Source: Aquabacter sp965279295
GTDB lineage: Bacteria; Pseudomonadota; Alphaproteobacteria; Rhizobiales; Xanthobacteraceae
Length of the DNA stretch: 64,000 nucleotides
Direction: 5' to 3' (one strand)
NCBI GenBank assembly: GCA_965279295.1
Contig: CBDIHQ010000010.1
Shown here piece after piece: positions 26,737-34,783 of the stretch. Every line of letters begins with the position of its first letter. Within the stretch, counting starts at the first letter, position 1. Made by a program: the position numbers and the translations under genes. The notes under the pieces are model-generated. The model made no database searches. It was not told the origin of the DNA and saw nothing but the letters and a program-made list of their open reading frames with translations.

Positions 26737-27384
26737 ATGACATTCGCAAGTGCATTTTTGATCGCCTGGAATGATGTCGAGCCAGCCGCGCAGAAGGAAT
26801 TCGAATACTGGCACCGCATCGAACATATGCCGGAGCGCCTCGCTATCAAAGGCTTCATTCGAGGTCGGCGCTATGTCAACGCGGATGCCCATGCGGCGGA
26901 GAAGTACCTGACGGTCTATGAGGTTGATGGCGTTTCCACGTTCCAGGCGGAGGAATACTCGACGCGGGTCATGAACCGCACGCCCTGGAATGTGAGAATG
27001 GCGGCGAATATTACACATTTCGTCCGCCGCATTTGCCGAACACAGAGCACCCACGGGATGGGGATCGGGACTTTTGCTGCCGTCATCCGGGCGGCGCCGG
27101 GGATGACCTTGTCTGATTTGATTTCCCTGCATCCCGACATCGTGGCGCTCCATCACGGGATCGTCGACGACGGGACGACTTCGATGCGGACGGACCGCAT
27201 GCAAACCGCCCTCGACCCCACGGGCCACTTTGGCGACGTCCTCATTATCGAGGCGTTGAGCAAAGCACATATATTGAACATTATCGAAGATAGACGATTG
27301 TATAAAATCTCATCCGATGCGCCAATGCCTTCCACTGGATTGTACGATCTTGTCTATACCCTTGAAGACAGAGACATAGATTAG
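26737..27384 (+). CDS. DUF4286/EthD-like ferredoxin-fold protein
   Basis: 215 residues with the start FASAFLIAWNDVEPAAQKEF and then EYWHRIEHMPERLAIKGFIRGRRYV. The W-H...EHMPERL pattern is shared with DUF4286/EthD-type dimeric alpha-beta barrels. Such proteins are often encoded in aromatic or ether degradation clusters, where their role is generally unclear (accessory, isomerase-like or monooxygenase-like). The second half (about 110-215) looks like a weaker repeat of the same fold. It is 94 bases after the Bug gene, probably in the same transcript. Confidence 0.65.
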   Translation: MTFASAFLIAWNDVEPAAQKEFEYWHRIEHMPERLAIKGFIRGRRYVNADAHAAEKYLTVYEVDGVSTFQAEEYSTRVMNRTPWNVRMAANITHFVRRICRTQSTHGMGIGTFAAVIRAAPGMTLSDLISLHPDIVALHHGIVDDGTTSMRTDRMQTALDPTGHFGDVLIIEALSKAHILNIIEDRRLYKISSDAPMPSTGLYDLVYTLEDRDID

Positions 27385-27567
27385 GATGCCGGAAGCATCT
27401 CCTCTGAATGCGAGGCGAACGGCTTATGAGATTTCCGAACGAAGCGGGAAGAAGAGCTGCCGGGCACCACGACGTGGCGCAACGATCGGCGTGCCATTCG
27501 CCACTTTTGAGCAAAACCATCCCGACAGTGCCATCAATTTGGACGTCGGGTTTCTAGGAGAACAATT

Positions 27568-28869
27568 ATGTCTGGATTGCGCGGCGAAGCTGCGATCAAC
27601 ACGTTGACTGGAGTGACGCCTGCGGTGTTTTCGCAGGCCATTCGCAGCCAGATGAGCCTGCCCAATCGGGTGGTGCTGAATGACATCACGCTGCGCGAGG
27701 GGCGCCAGTTCGAGGGCACCATTCTAACCGTCGACGAGTGCGTGCGCATCGCCGAGGTGCTGGTCCACGACCTCAACCTGCCGATGATCCAGATGGGCGG
27801 CTATCGCCCGCGCGATCGGGCCTTCATGCAGGCGGTGCGGCGCTTCCTGGACGGCTGCGGCCGGCCGGTGCGTACCGAGGCGATGACCAGCGCGCACCAG
27901 AACTCCCCTGACTTCAACACTGCGCAGCTCCTGTCCACCCTCGACATCATCGCCGACAGCGGCTTCGGCGCGGTGTTGTGCATCGCCTCCTCCGACACCT
28001 TCCTCAAGGCCTGCGCGGAGCATCGCGGCGACGGGCAGATGTCCCGCGAAGACCTGCGCAAGCAGGAGATCGATACCACGCTGGAAGCCATCGCCTATGC
28101 CCGCCGCAAGGGCATCACCGAGGTCAATGTCAACTTCCAGGACTTCCTGCGGGCCGACCTTGAGTTCCTCAAGACCTTCTCGCGCATCGTCAGCGAGGCT
28201 GGCGCCGACACCATCATCCTGGATGATTTCGGCGGCGGCATCGGCCTGCCCATTCTCTACAAGGAGACCTTCAAGCAGGTGCGCGGCGTCATCTTGGATC
28301 GCACCGCGCTCGGCGTGCATGCCCACAATCACGCAGGCATGGCGGTTGCGGCCGCGCTCGCCTCGGTAGAAGGCGGCTGCGAGATGGTGACGGTGGGCGT
28401 CAACGGCTATGGCGAGGGCACCGGGCATGTGAGCCTCGCCGAGACCGCCTACCACCTGGAGGCGCTCTACGGCTTCGACACCGGCATCAGGATGGAGAAC
28501 CTGCGCCCCGCCTGCACGCTGATCGCCGACATCATGAAGAACCCGCTGTCGAAGATCGCCCCTTTGGTCGGCGACGACGCGTTCGTGGTGATGCACGACA
28601 AGCACCACCAATACCCCGAGCTTCCTTTCATGTTCGTGCCGATGAAGCCGGAAATGGTGGGCAACAAGGGCCGTGTCGGCTTTAGCGAATGGGCCGGGCC
28701 GTTCGGCCTGCGCCTGCATGCCAAGGCGCTCGGCATCGCCATTCCCGACAGCAAGGTGAAGATCATGCTCGAAGCCTTGCAGGACGAGATGCAATGGCGC
28801 AAGCGCCCGCTCACGGACGCCGAATTCCTCGACCTCGCCCGTTCCATCACCAGCGCGGAGGCCCTCTGA
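27568..28869 (+). CDS. HMGL-like (DRE-TIM) metallolyase
   Basis: 433 residues. The DRE motif appears as Asp39 and Arg43-Glu44 in VLNDITLREGRQ. The second metal motif is LGVHAHNHAGMA with His251 and His253, and GVNGYGEGTGHVSLAE is near 290. This is the layout of HMG-CoA lyase, homocitrate synthase and 4-hydroxy-2-oxovalerate aldolase relatives. Reactions are aldol or Claisen-type C-C cleavage or condensation. The protein is longer than HMG-CoA lyase (about 300), with a C-terminal extension of about 100 residues. The TAGGAGA site before ATG 27568 is good. It overlaps no gene and is one base from the next, so the pair is coupled. Substrate not identifiable by eye. Confidence 0.78.
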   Translation: MSGLRGEAAINTLTGVTPAVFSQAIRSQMSLPNRVVLNDITLREGRQFEGTILTVDECVRIAEVLVHDLNLPMIQMGGYRPRDRAFMQAVRRFLDGCGRPVRTEAMTSAHQNSPDFNTAQLLSTLDIIADSGFGAVLCIASSDTFLKACAEHRGDGQMSREDLRKQEIDTTLEAIAYARRKGITEVNVNFQDFLRADLEFLKTFSRIVSEAGADTIILDDFGGGIGLPILYKETFKQVRGVILDRTALGVHAHNHAGMAVAAALASVEGGCEMVTVGVNGYGEGTGHVSLAETAYHLEALYGFDTGIRMENLRPACTLIADIMKNPLSKIAPLVGDDAFVVMHDKHHQYPELPFMFVPMKPEMVGNKGRVGFSEWAGPFGLRLHAKALGIAIPDSKVKIMLEALQDEMQWRKRPLTDAEFLDLARSITSAEAL

Positions 28870-28870
28870 C

Positions 28871-30055
28871 ATGGCCAAGATCGGCAGCTTCTACCCCGGC
28901 AACTGGATCGAGAGTTTCCCGGAGCATCATCAGTGGTCCAACGCCACCCTCGTGACCAAGGGCATGGCGCCCTGGGGCGCGGTGGCGCTCGGTGAGATCG
29001 ACCAGATCATTCAGGCCCTGCATGCGCGCCAGGGCGAAGCCCACGCCTGGTGGGAGGAATGGTGCGCAATGGCGGCGCGCCTTGAGGTGCAGGCCGATAC
29101 CGCCGCCGCCGAAGGGCGCAGCGCCACGGCCGGCAATTATTACCTGCGGGCTGGCAACTATTACTACACCGGCGAGCGCATGGTGCCGCCCAGCGAAGAG
29201 AAGACCGCGATCTACCGGCAGAGCCTGCGCTGCTATCAGGAAGGGCTGCGGCGGCGCCATCCCAATATCGAGACCGTGGACGTGCCCTACGAAGGCGGCG
29301 CCCTGCCCGCCTACTTCCTGAAATCGCCATATGCCAAGGGTCGCGCGCCCACCGTGGTGGTGTTCGACGGCCTCGACAATTGCAAAGAAATGAGCGTGCT
29401 GTTCGCCGGGCTGGAACTGGCGTTTCGCGGCTTCCACGTCCTTGCCATCGACGGGCCGGGCCAGGGTGAGGCCCTGCGCCTGCGTGGCTTCCATGCCCGC
29501 TACGATTCCGAAAAGGCGGGAACCCCGACTTACGAATATCTGCTGACCCGGGACGACGTGGACCCGGATCGGGTCGCGCTCATGGCCTATAGTGCGGGGG
29601 GCTATTACGCGCCGCGCATGGCCGCGTTCGAGCCGCGCTATGCCGCCCTGATCGCCTGGGGCGCGCATTATGACTACCACGCCGTCTGGCAGAAGCGTTG
29701 GGAGGTCATGCAGGCGAGCGCCAAGAGCGCGGCGACCTCGCACTTCCAGCTTCCTTGGGTGCTGGGCGAGCCCGATATGGATGCCGCCATGAAGAAGCTG
29801 AAGAAGTTCACGCTCGCCGGTGTGGCGCACCAGATCAAATGCCCGATCCTGATCTGCCACGGCCAGGACGACACACTCTCCCCGCCGGAGATCGCGCAGC
29901 AACTGCACGACAATGTCGGCTCCACCGACCGAACCCTGAAAATCTTCACGGCCCGCGACGGCGGCTCCACCCACGTCCAGGTCGATAACCGCCAGGTGGG
30001 CATCGACTATATCGCCGACTGGCTCGAACAGCGCCTCCACCCCGTCAAGAGCTGA
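28871..30055 (+). CDS. Alpha/beta hydrolase resembling 2,6-dihydroxypseudooxynicotine hydrolase (divergent third member)
   Basis: 394 residues. Triad: Ser241 in LMAYSAGGYYAP, Asp333 or Asp334 in ICHGQDDTLSP and His368 in GGSTHVQVDN. It has a long helical N-terminal domain and DGPGQGEALRLRG near 194. It is only distantly like the copies at 24317 and 30136, and closer in length and motif to classical DHPON hydrolase (about 367 residues). It starts one base after the HMGL-like gene ends, so the two enzymes probably act on consecutive intermediates. These two genes look higher in G+C than the flanking paralogue pair. Confidence 0.8.
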   Translation: MAKIGSFYPGNWIESFPEHHQWSNATLVTKGMAPWGAVALGEIDQIIQALHARQGEAHAWWEEWCAMAARLEVQADTAAAEGRSATAGNYYLRAGNYYYTGERMVPPSEEKTAIYRQSLRCYQEGLRRRHPNIETVDVPYEGGALPAYFLKSPYAKGRAPTVVVFDGLDNCKEMSVLFAGLELAFRGFHVLAIDGPGQGEALRLRGFHARYDSEKAGTPTYEYLLTRDDVDPDRVALMAYSAGGYYAPRMAAFEPRYAALIAWGAHYDYHAVWQKRWEVMQASAKSAATSHFQLPWVLGEPDMDAAMKKLKKFTLAGVAHQIKCPILICHGQDDTLSPPEIAQQLHDNVGSTDRTLKIFTARDGGSTHVQVDNRQVGIDYIADWLEQRLHPVKS

Positions 30056-30135
30056 TCTCCTCAAACCCCGGCTTCGCGCGGGGCTCGGCGATCAACGATT
30101 CAAACACGAGCCAAAGCTCGAACAGGAGCGAACCC

Positions 30136-31380
30136 ATGCCGGGTAATGACCCCAAAAGATCGATGGATCTCACCCGCGAACGGGACGGGCATCAATATGT
30201 TCTGGACTGGATGATCCAGGTCACAGGGAAGGAGCAGAACTGGGAGCAAGTCGAGGCGAAGCGCCGCTTCCCGCCTGAAATTAAAACTCATGGAATGATT
30301 GCGCGTATCCTCACCAAACGCGGGCTCCACAAGGAGCGGCTGGCCAAAAACGCCGAAGATCGCGGGCACCGGCATACTGCGGCATCGCTGTATTACGAAG
30401 CATCAGAAGATTATCGCTTGGCGCAGCACACGATCTTCCGCGACGATGACGCAGAAAATATCTTCATCAATGGCAAGATGGATGCTTGTTACGATAAATG
30501 CATTGAGCTTACGGCCGATCGCATCGAGCGCGTTGATGTAGATTTCAAGGGTGGCCGGCTTTCCGGTTTACTGCATCTCGCGCCGGGAAATGGCCCCAAG
30601 CCGACCATCCTCTATTGCCCGGGAATGGACATGACCAAGGAGGCCTTTCCGGCGCCTGGGAAAAATCCATACGCTAAGCGGGGGATGAACATTCTTTCCA
30701 TCGACGGCCCTGGCCAGGGGGTCGCAAATCTCCGCAAGATCCGCGTCACCGACGACAATTACGAACAGGCAGCGTCTGTATTCATTGATTATCTCGTCAC
30801 TCGCCCGGAAGTAGACGCCAATAAGATCGGTGTCTCGGGCCGCAGCAATGGCTCGTTCTGGGGTATGAGAATTGCCGCGACCGATAAGAGAGTAGCGGCT
30901 GTGGCCACCGCCGTCGCGAACTATGGGCGCCGCTCAGTTCACCTTGCCGTGGCATCGCCAAGGTTCAAGCAAATCTACATGTACATGGCAGGCATGGATG
31001 ATGAAAAAGCCTTTGATGAGATGGCTGGAAAGATGCATCTCTTTGATCATGCCGATAAGATTACAGCACGAACACTCATGGTCACCGGTGAGTATGACCC
31101 GTTGACGCCACTGGAAGACGCGCTTGAGATTTTTGAAATGGTAAAAGGACCTAAGGAACTATGGGTTATTGAGGATGCATTTCACGGAATGAATGATTAC
31201 GATCATTTTGGCCAGCTTGATCACGAGATTCTTCTGGCGGATTGGCTCGGTGATGCACTGGCGGGCAACGCTCCCGTCAAAGATGGCGCCAGAGTTCTTG
31301 TCCAGAAGGACAAGGGCAATGGTGTGTACGGGGAAGCGGCGAAAGGCTTCATGCTGCCGGAGCGTGCTGAGTATATGTAA
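30136..31380 (+). CDS. Alpha/beta hydrolase resembling 2,6-dihydroxypseudooxynicotine hydrolase (copy B)
   Basis: 414 residues, colinear with the 24317 protein without large gaps. Triad Ser237 in SGRSNGSFW, Asp321 in GEYDPLTP and His350 in EDAFHGMNDYDHF. The residue after the nucleophile is Asn instead of Met, which may change specificity. Codon choice is visibly less GC-biased than in copy A, so it is not a very recent duplicate. It ends the plus-strand run and is followed by a strong hairpin terminator. Confidence 0.8.
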   Translation: MPGNDPKRSMDLTRERDGHQYVLDWMIQVTGKEQNWEQVEAKRRFPPEIKTHGMIARILTKRGLHKERLAKNAEDRGHRHTAASLYYEASEDYRLAQHTIFRDDDAENIFINGKMDACYDKCIELTADRIERVDVDFKGGRLSGLLHLAPGNGPKPTILYCPGMDMTKEAFPAPGKNPYAKRGMNILSIDGPGQGVANLRKIRVTDDNYEQAASVFIDYLVTRPEVDANKIGVSGRSNGSFWGMRIAATDKRVAAVATAVANYGRRSVHLAVASPRFKQIYMYMAGMDDEKAFDEMAGKMHLFDHADKITARTLMVTGEYDPLTPLEDALEIFEMVKGPKELWVIEDAFHGMNDYDHFGQLDHEILLADWLGDALAGNAPVKDGARVLVQKDKGNGVYGEAAKGFMLPERAEYM

Positions 31381-31433
31381 TAGTGATCGCTTGACCAGGG
31401 GATATGGCTGCAACAGCGCAGTCATGTCGTAAA

Positions 31434-31458
31434 GAGGCCCGCCAAAATGGCGGGCCTC
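31434..31458. terminator. Bidirectional rho-independent-type hairpin
   Basis: A perfect 10-base stem (GAGGCCCGCC with GGCGGGCCTC) encloses a 5-base AT loop between two convergent genes. On the minus strand the stem is followed by TTT, so it can stop transcription from the stress gene. It can also stop transcription from the catabolic operon on the plus strand, where the T-tract is weak. Confidence 0.75.
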
Positions 31459-31490
31459 TCCATGTCTAATGACCTTGAATGTTGTGCTGC

Positions 31491-32090
31491 TCAGAGCACG
31501 CGACTGCGCGTATCAAGGACACGGTCGCGGGGCGGGACCGGAATGGTGTCGTCAAAGCTTGTCCATCCCTCGCCTTCATATGTCGCGCGACGGGTGACCA
31601 GATCGACTGAACGATCCTGCTTGAGAATAGTGTCCGCGCGGCTAGCGATTGCATCGTCCACGCGTGCGGTGACAAGGGTACCGCCGCGGCGGACACCTTC
31701 TGCATAGACATGCGCATCCTTCTCGGGAATTCCGGCTTCCGTCATGGCGCCGACAATTCCTCCGACGGCCCCACCAGCAATGGCTCCGGCAGCAGCGCCG
31801 ACAGCGGTCGCGACAAGCCAGCCGGCAGCGACAACCGGACCGACGCCGGGAATGGCCATCAGGCCGAGACCCGTAAGCAGGCCGCCTGCGCCGCCTGCGG
31901 CCGCACCGATGCCCGCACCTATGCCGGCGTCGCCCGCGACATCCTTCTTATCGAGGCTCGTGTGATTATCATCGCCGTTGTTGGCGACGATGCTGATCTC
32001 GGAGCGGGGAACGCCGGCAGCCTCAAGGCCGCGAACGGCGGTTACCGCATCGTCATAGTCATCGAAGAGACCGGAAACAGTCTTTTTCAT
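31491..32090 (-). CDS. General-stress-protein (YflT-like) domain protein with glycine-rich membrane segment
   Basis: 199 residues. The N-terminus KTVSGLFDDYDDAVTAVRGL and EAAGVPRSEISIVANN is the YflT/GSP17M-type domain. A long Gly/Ala-rich hydrophobic centre (about 60-130) follows, then a hydrophilic C-terminus with RRGGTLVTARVDD. An AGGAG site precedes ATG 32090. Such proteins are induced by general stress in alphaproteobacteria; molecular role unknown. It stands with other small stress-type genes. Confidence 0.75.
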   Translation of the reverse strand: MKKTVSGLFDDYDDAVTAVRGLEAAGVPRSEISIVANNGDDNHTSLDKKDVAGDAGIGAGIGAAAGGAGGLLTGLGLMAIPGVGPVVAAGWLVATAVGAAAGAIAGGAVGGIVGAMTEAGIPEKDAHVYAEGVRRGGTLVTARVDDAIASRADTILKQDRSVDLVTRRATYEGEGWTSFDDTIPVPPRDRVLDTRSRVL

Positions 32091-32116
32091 GTTAAGCTCC
32101 TGTATTTATAGGGAAT

Positions 32117-32410
32117 TCACTTGCTGACGACGTTGCCCTGAAAGTCGACCATGACATTCGAGGGCGCGCCGGCCTTGGAGGCCTTAGCCTGCCAGATTCC
32201 CTTATCGTCCTTGGTGAGGCCAGAGACGGACGTGTATCCAGCCTTCTCAATCCGCTCCTTGGCCTGTGCCTCTGTGAAACTGTTTGCACCGGCAACGGGC
32301 GCTGCGGGATTGGTTTCCTTCGGTGCAACAGCCGGGGTATTCCCCATCTGAGCGAAAGCACCGGAGGTCATCGCCATCAGAGCGATGGCGGGCAGAATGA
32401 GGCGTTTCAT
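32117..32410 (-). CDS. Small secreted PepSY-like protein
   Basis: 97 residues with a clear signal peptide (MKRLILPAIALMAMTSGAFA, cleaved before Q). The mature part is a short PepSY-like module containing FTEAQAKERIEKAGYTSVSG, then LTKDDKGIWQAK and NVMVDFQGNVV. This is a periplasmic protein of unknown role, common near stress genes in Hyphomicrobiales and methylobacteria. An AAGGAAAAAACGCC stretch precedes the start. Confidence 0.75.
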   Translation of the reverse strand: MKRLILPAIALMAMTSGAFAQMGNTPAVAPKETNPAAPVAGANSFTEAQAKERIEKAGYTSVSGLTKDDKGIWQAKASKAGAPSNVMVDFQGNVVSK

Positions 32411-32499
32411 GGCGTTTTTTCCTTAGTGGCGTTGACAAAGTCAGGCTCGACCTCCGCCGGAAATCCAGCGTCGAGCAGGCCTGACGGGTTTGATGAAAG

Positions 32500-33003
32500 T
32501 CAGGCGGCCTTGGCAGCCTTGCTGTTAACGCTGCCTTCCGCGATCTGCGTGAGAAGGGCGTCAGCCTTTTTTTCTTCCTGAAGACTCAGGTCCAAAAGCT
32601 TGGCTGCGTCCTTGAGACCGAGCTGCGTCGCCCAGGTCTTCAGCATTCCATACCGCGCGATTTCGTAATGCTCGATCGCCTGCCCGCAGCCAATAAGAAC
32701 GGCGTCGCCAGCGGCGGTGTCTCCGAAATCCTCTAAATCCTCTTCCATTTCGGACGCGATCCCCTGCATTGCGTCGCAGGTTTTCGCGCGAGCCGGCTTG
32801 CCGAGAATTTCAAACACCTGCGTAAGGCGCTCGACTTGGATTACGCTTTCTTCGCCATGAGTCTCGAAGGCGGCTTTCAGCTCAGGCGACTTCGCGGCCT
32901 TTGCCGACTTCTTACACGCCTTTACCGATTGCTTTTCGGCGAAGTACACATCCTTCAACGTCTCGTAGAAAGCGTCGGAAAGGGTCTTCACGGTCGCGGC
33001 CAT
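32500..33003 (-). CDS. Ferritin-like DUF892 (YciE/YciF) protein
   Basis: 167 residues starting at ATG 33003 after a GGAGAA site; a longer frame to 33030 lacks support. Helical stretches contain AFYETLKDVYFAEKQSVKAC, FETHGEESVIQVERL and AIEHYEIARYGMLKTWA, with Glu/His pairs that could bind two irons as in four-helix ferritin-like proteins. The family is induced by osmotic, oxidative or bile stress. A Lys/Ala-rich tail ends the protein. Confidence 0.88.
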   Translation of the reverse strand: MAATVKTLSDAFYETLKDVYFAEKQSVKACKKSAKAAKSPELKAAFETHGEESVIQVERLTQVFEILGKPARAKTCDAMQGIASEMEEDLEDFGDTAAGDAVLIGCGQAIEHYEIARYGMLKTWATQLGLKDAAKLLDLSLQEEKKADALLTQIAEGSVNSKAAKAA

Positions 33004-33361
33004 GTTCTTCTCCGGGGTTATTTTCGTCACGCTCGATCATTGCGATGAAGTGTGGATGCCCGAAAAACGCGCATTCAGATTAATTGTTCCGATATTTTAA
33101 ATAATCTATCGGCGCAGCTCGGAGGCATAAGAGAATTAGAAAATTATCATTTGTTATATTTAAATAATTACAGGCTATATCATATCAGTTTCTTTAAATA
33201 AGATGGATTAATATGGATTCATTATTTAAATTGATCGTTTTTTGAATAGAAATTTTTTATCTATAAAAATAACTACGTATTTAACTAAATTGACGGCGAT
33301 CAAGATCTGTAGACATCTGACCGCCGCCAACCCCACAAGGCACTCACGCGAGCGAGTGATT
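33004..33361. other. AT-rich intergenic region
   Basis: These 358 bases between two minus-strand genes are strongly A+T-rich between about 33080 and 33300, with runs such as TTTAAATAATTA. No open frame, RNA gene or strong hairpin was recognised. The part next to 33003 should hold the promoter of the DUF892 gene. Confidence 0.5.
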
Positions 33362-33847
33362 TCAGGCGGCTGGGAGACGGCCGTCCGGGGTGTAGCGATC
33401 CACCGCCGACGGCAATTCGCGCGACAATCGCGCCAGTATCTCTTCCCTTGAAAGACCGGTCTGCCGGGCGAGAGCATCAAGAACATCGGGTCCGATTGCC
33501 TGCTCAATCTGCGGTGGCTGCAGATCCTTGTTGGGCCCCGGCTGGACCCAGGAGTTCGCCTCGTGGGAATAGCCGGATTTTTGAAACCGCTCCATAAGCT
33601 CGGAGAGGCCCCCATTCAATAGCGAGCCGACACTGGCACCGCCCAAGAGCCCGCCGAGATTTCCGAGAAGGCCACCGTCGTTGCCGGATGAATTGCCCTC
33701 CGGGTGGACATTCTGGGGATGTGGCTCAGCGGAGGTCGTGCCTCCACCCAGTTTTCCGAGCATCTCGGAGATTTTATCGCGATTTTGGTAGCCCGCTATA
33801 GCCAACAGGCCAAGCAGTGCAGTCATTGAAGGGTAGCCGCGGCTCAT
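33362..33847 (-). CDS. YidB-family (DUF937) protein
   Basis: 161 residues starting at ATG 33847 after a GGAGGT site. A central glycine-rich part, GGLLGNLGGLLGGASVGSLL, is followed by SELMERFQKSGYSHEANSWV, QPGPNKDLQPPQIEQAIGPD and VLDALARQTGLSREEILARL, the typical YidB C-terminal signature. Function unknown. The frame extends further upstream only by translating into CRISPR repeat DNA. Confidence 0.85.
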   Translation of the reverse strand: MSRGYPSMTALLGLLAIAGYQNRDKISEMLGKLGGGTTSAEPHPQNVHPEGNSSGNDGGLLGNLGGLLGGASVGSLLNGGLSELMERFQKSGYSHEANSWVQPGPNKDLQPPQIEQAIGPDVLDALARQTGLSREEILARLSRELPSAVDRYTPDGRLPAA

Positions 33848-33950
33848 TTTTGACCTCCGTATCGGCGACAAGAAGCTCTGAAGGAGGCGCGCGGTTCCGT
33901 GTGAGGCTGGTGAAACCAAACGGCTGCCGGGACGGCTTATCACATTGCCT

Positions 33951-34306
33951 GTTTCGATCCGCGCCCCCATGAGGGAGCGACGCCATCCTTGATGCGCTGC
34001 CCTATCTCGTATGGCAGTTTCGATCCGTGCCCCCGTGAGGGAGCGACTGCGCTCCGGCGCCGATATTCTGGCGGAGGTCGCGTTTCGATCCGCGCCCCCG
34101 TGAGGGAGCGACCTCTGAGTCAGCGGGTATAGTCTTTGATTTCCTGTTTCGATCCGCGCCCCCGTGAGGGAGCGACAGGCTCAAGCAATGATCAGGCTGG
34201 ACCACCGGTTGTTTCGATCCGCGCCCCCGTGAGGGAGCGACTTCTGACGGCGGTGCTGCTGGGCGACGCCATCGTGTTTCGATCCGCGCCCCCGTGAGGG
34301 AGCGAC
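33951..34306 (-). CRISPR. Type I-C CRISPR array, six repeats and five spacers
   Basis: Repeats of 31 bases begin at 33951, 34017, 34082, 34146, 34211 and 34276. On the plus strand they start GTTTCGATCC and end GAGGGAGCGAC; read on the minus strand they start GTCGCTCCCTCACGGGGGC, the form typical of subtype I-C, with a GC-rich hairpin. The spacers are 35, 34, 33, 34 and 34 bases. The two repeats farthest from cas2 each carry one change (CCCCCAT at 33961-33970 and ATCCGTG near 34023), so the old end is at 33951 and the leader lies to the right. Transcription is therefore leftward, like the cas genes. Confidence 0.97.
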
Positions 34307-34486
34307 ACCTACCAGCTTAACAGATTGCAGATGCGAGAGAAATTGGTGGCTTTGCGCGAACCTGTGGGATTGGTGGGCGGAAGGTGAGGCCGCGCTTTGG
34401 GGCGGACAGGAAAACTGCACAATCGCAGCGCCTTGGAGGTTGCGCGAACCTGCCGGGAAAATCATGTGTGCTGGTGGTTCGCGCGC
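34307..34486 (-). promoter_or_regulatory. CRISPR leader between cas2 and the array
   Basis: The 180-base stretch separates the newest repeat from the cas2 stop. It contains the 9-mer GCGCGAACC at 34354-34362 and 34442-34450, part of a 13-base direct repeat TTGCGCGAACCTG, and again inverted at 34476-34484. The array promoter and integration signals should lie here. Which repeated element serves adaptation is not known. Confidence 0.65.
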
Positions 34487-34777
34487 TTAGAAAACCAGCG
34501 GACCCTCAAGGTCCAGAACGGGTTTGGCGCCGATATGTTCAACCCGGCGGCGGCCTTCGGCACCCAGTCGATAGAAGCGCAGGCTATCCTTGCCTGGATC
34601 AATCTCGGCGATGAGGCGCGCCTTGAGCGCAGTCCATTGTGCCGGGTCGACCTCGCATTCAAAAACCGAATTCTGCACACGTTGCCCGTAATCTAGACAG
34701 GCGCGCGCAACGCGGCGCAGCCGACGGCGTCCGGCGGGGCCTTCGGTGTTCACGTCATAGGTCACGAGCATAAGCAT
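34487..34777 (-). CDS. cas2: CRISPR-associated endonuclease Cas2 (subtype I-C)
   Basis: 96 residues, starting MLMLVTYDVNTEGPAGRRRL with Asp8 at the position conserved in Cas2. The ferredoxin fold and the QNSVFECEVDPAQW stretch are characteristic. It forms the spacer-integration complex with Cas1, whose gene ends 6 bases upstream. It is the last cas gene before the leader. Confidence 0.95.
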   Translation of the reverse strand: MLMLVTYDVNTEGPAGRRRLRRVARACLDYGQRVQNSVFECEVDPAQWTALKARLIAEIDPGKDSLRFYRLGAEGRRRVEHIGAKPVLDLEGPLVF

Positions 34778-34783
34778 GGATGG

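Noticed and set aside
27386..27607. Possible 73-codon gene between the DUF4286-like and HMGL-like genes
   Set aside because: It has no ribosome binding site, overlaps the HMGL-like start region, and its composition is not convincing.
27724..30064. Long minus-strand frames (384 and 405 codons) opposite the HMGL-like and hydrolase genes
   Set aside because: They mirror two strongly supported genes and are rich in H, G, A, V and R without domain structure.
33774..34465. Minus-strand frames of 67-94 codons across the CRISPR array (repeated SLPHGGADRN peptides)
   Set aside because: The repeated peptide is just the CRISPR repeat translated; no start signals or spacing support a gene.
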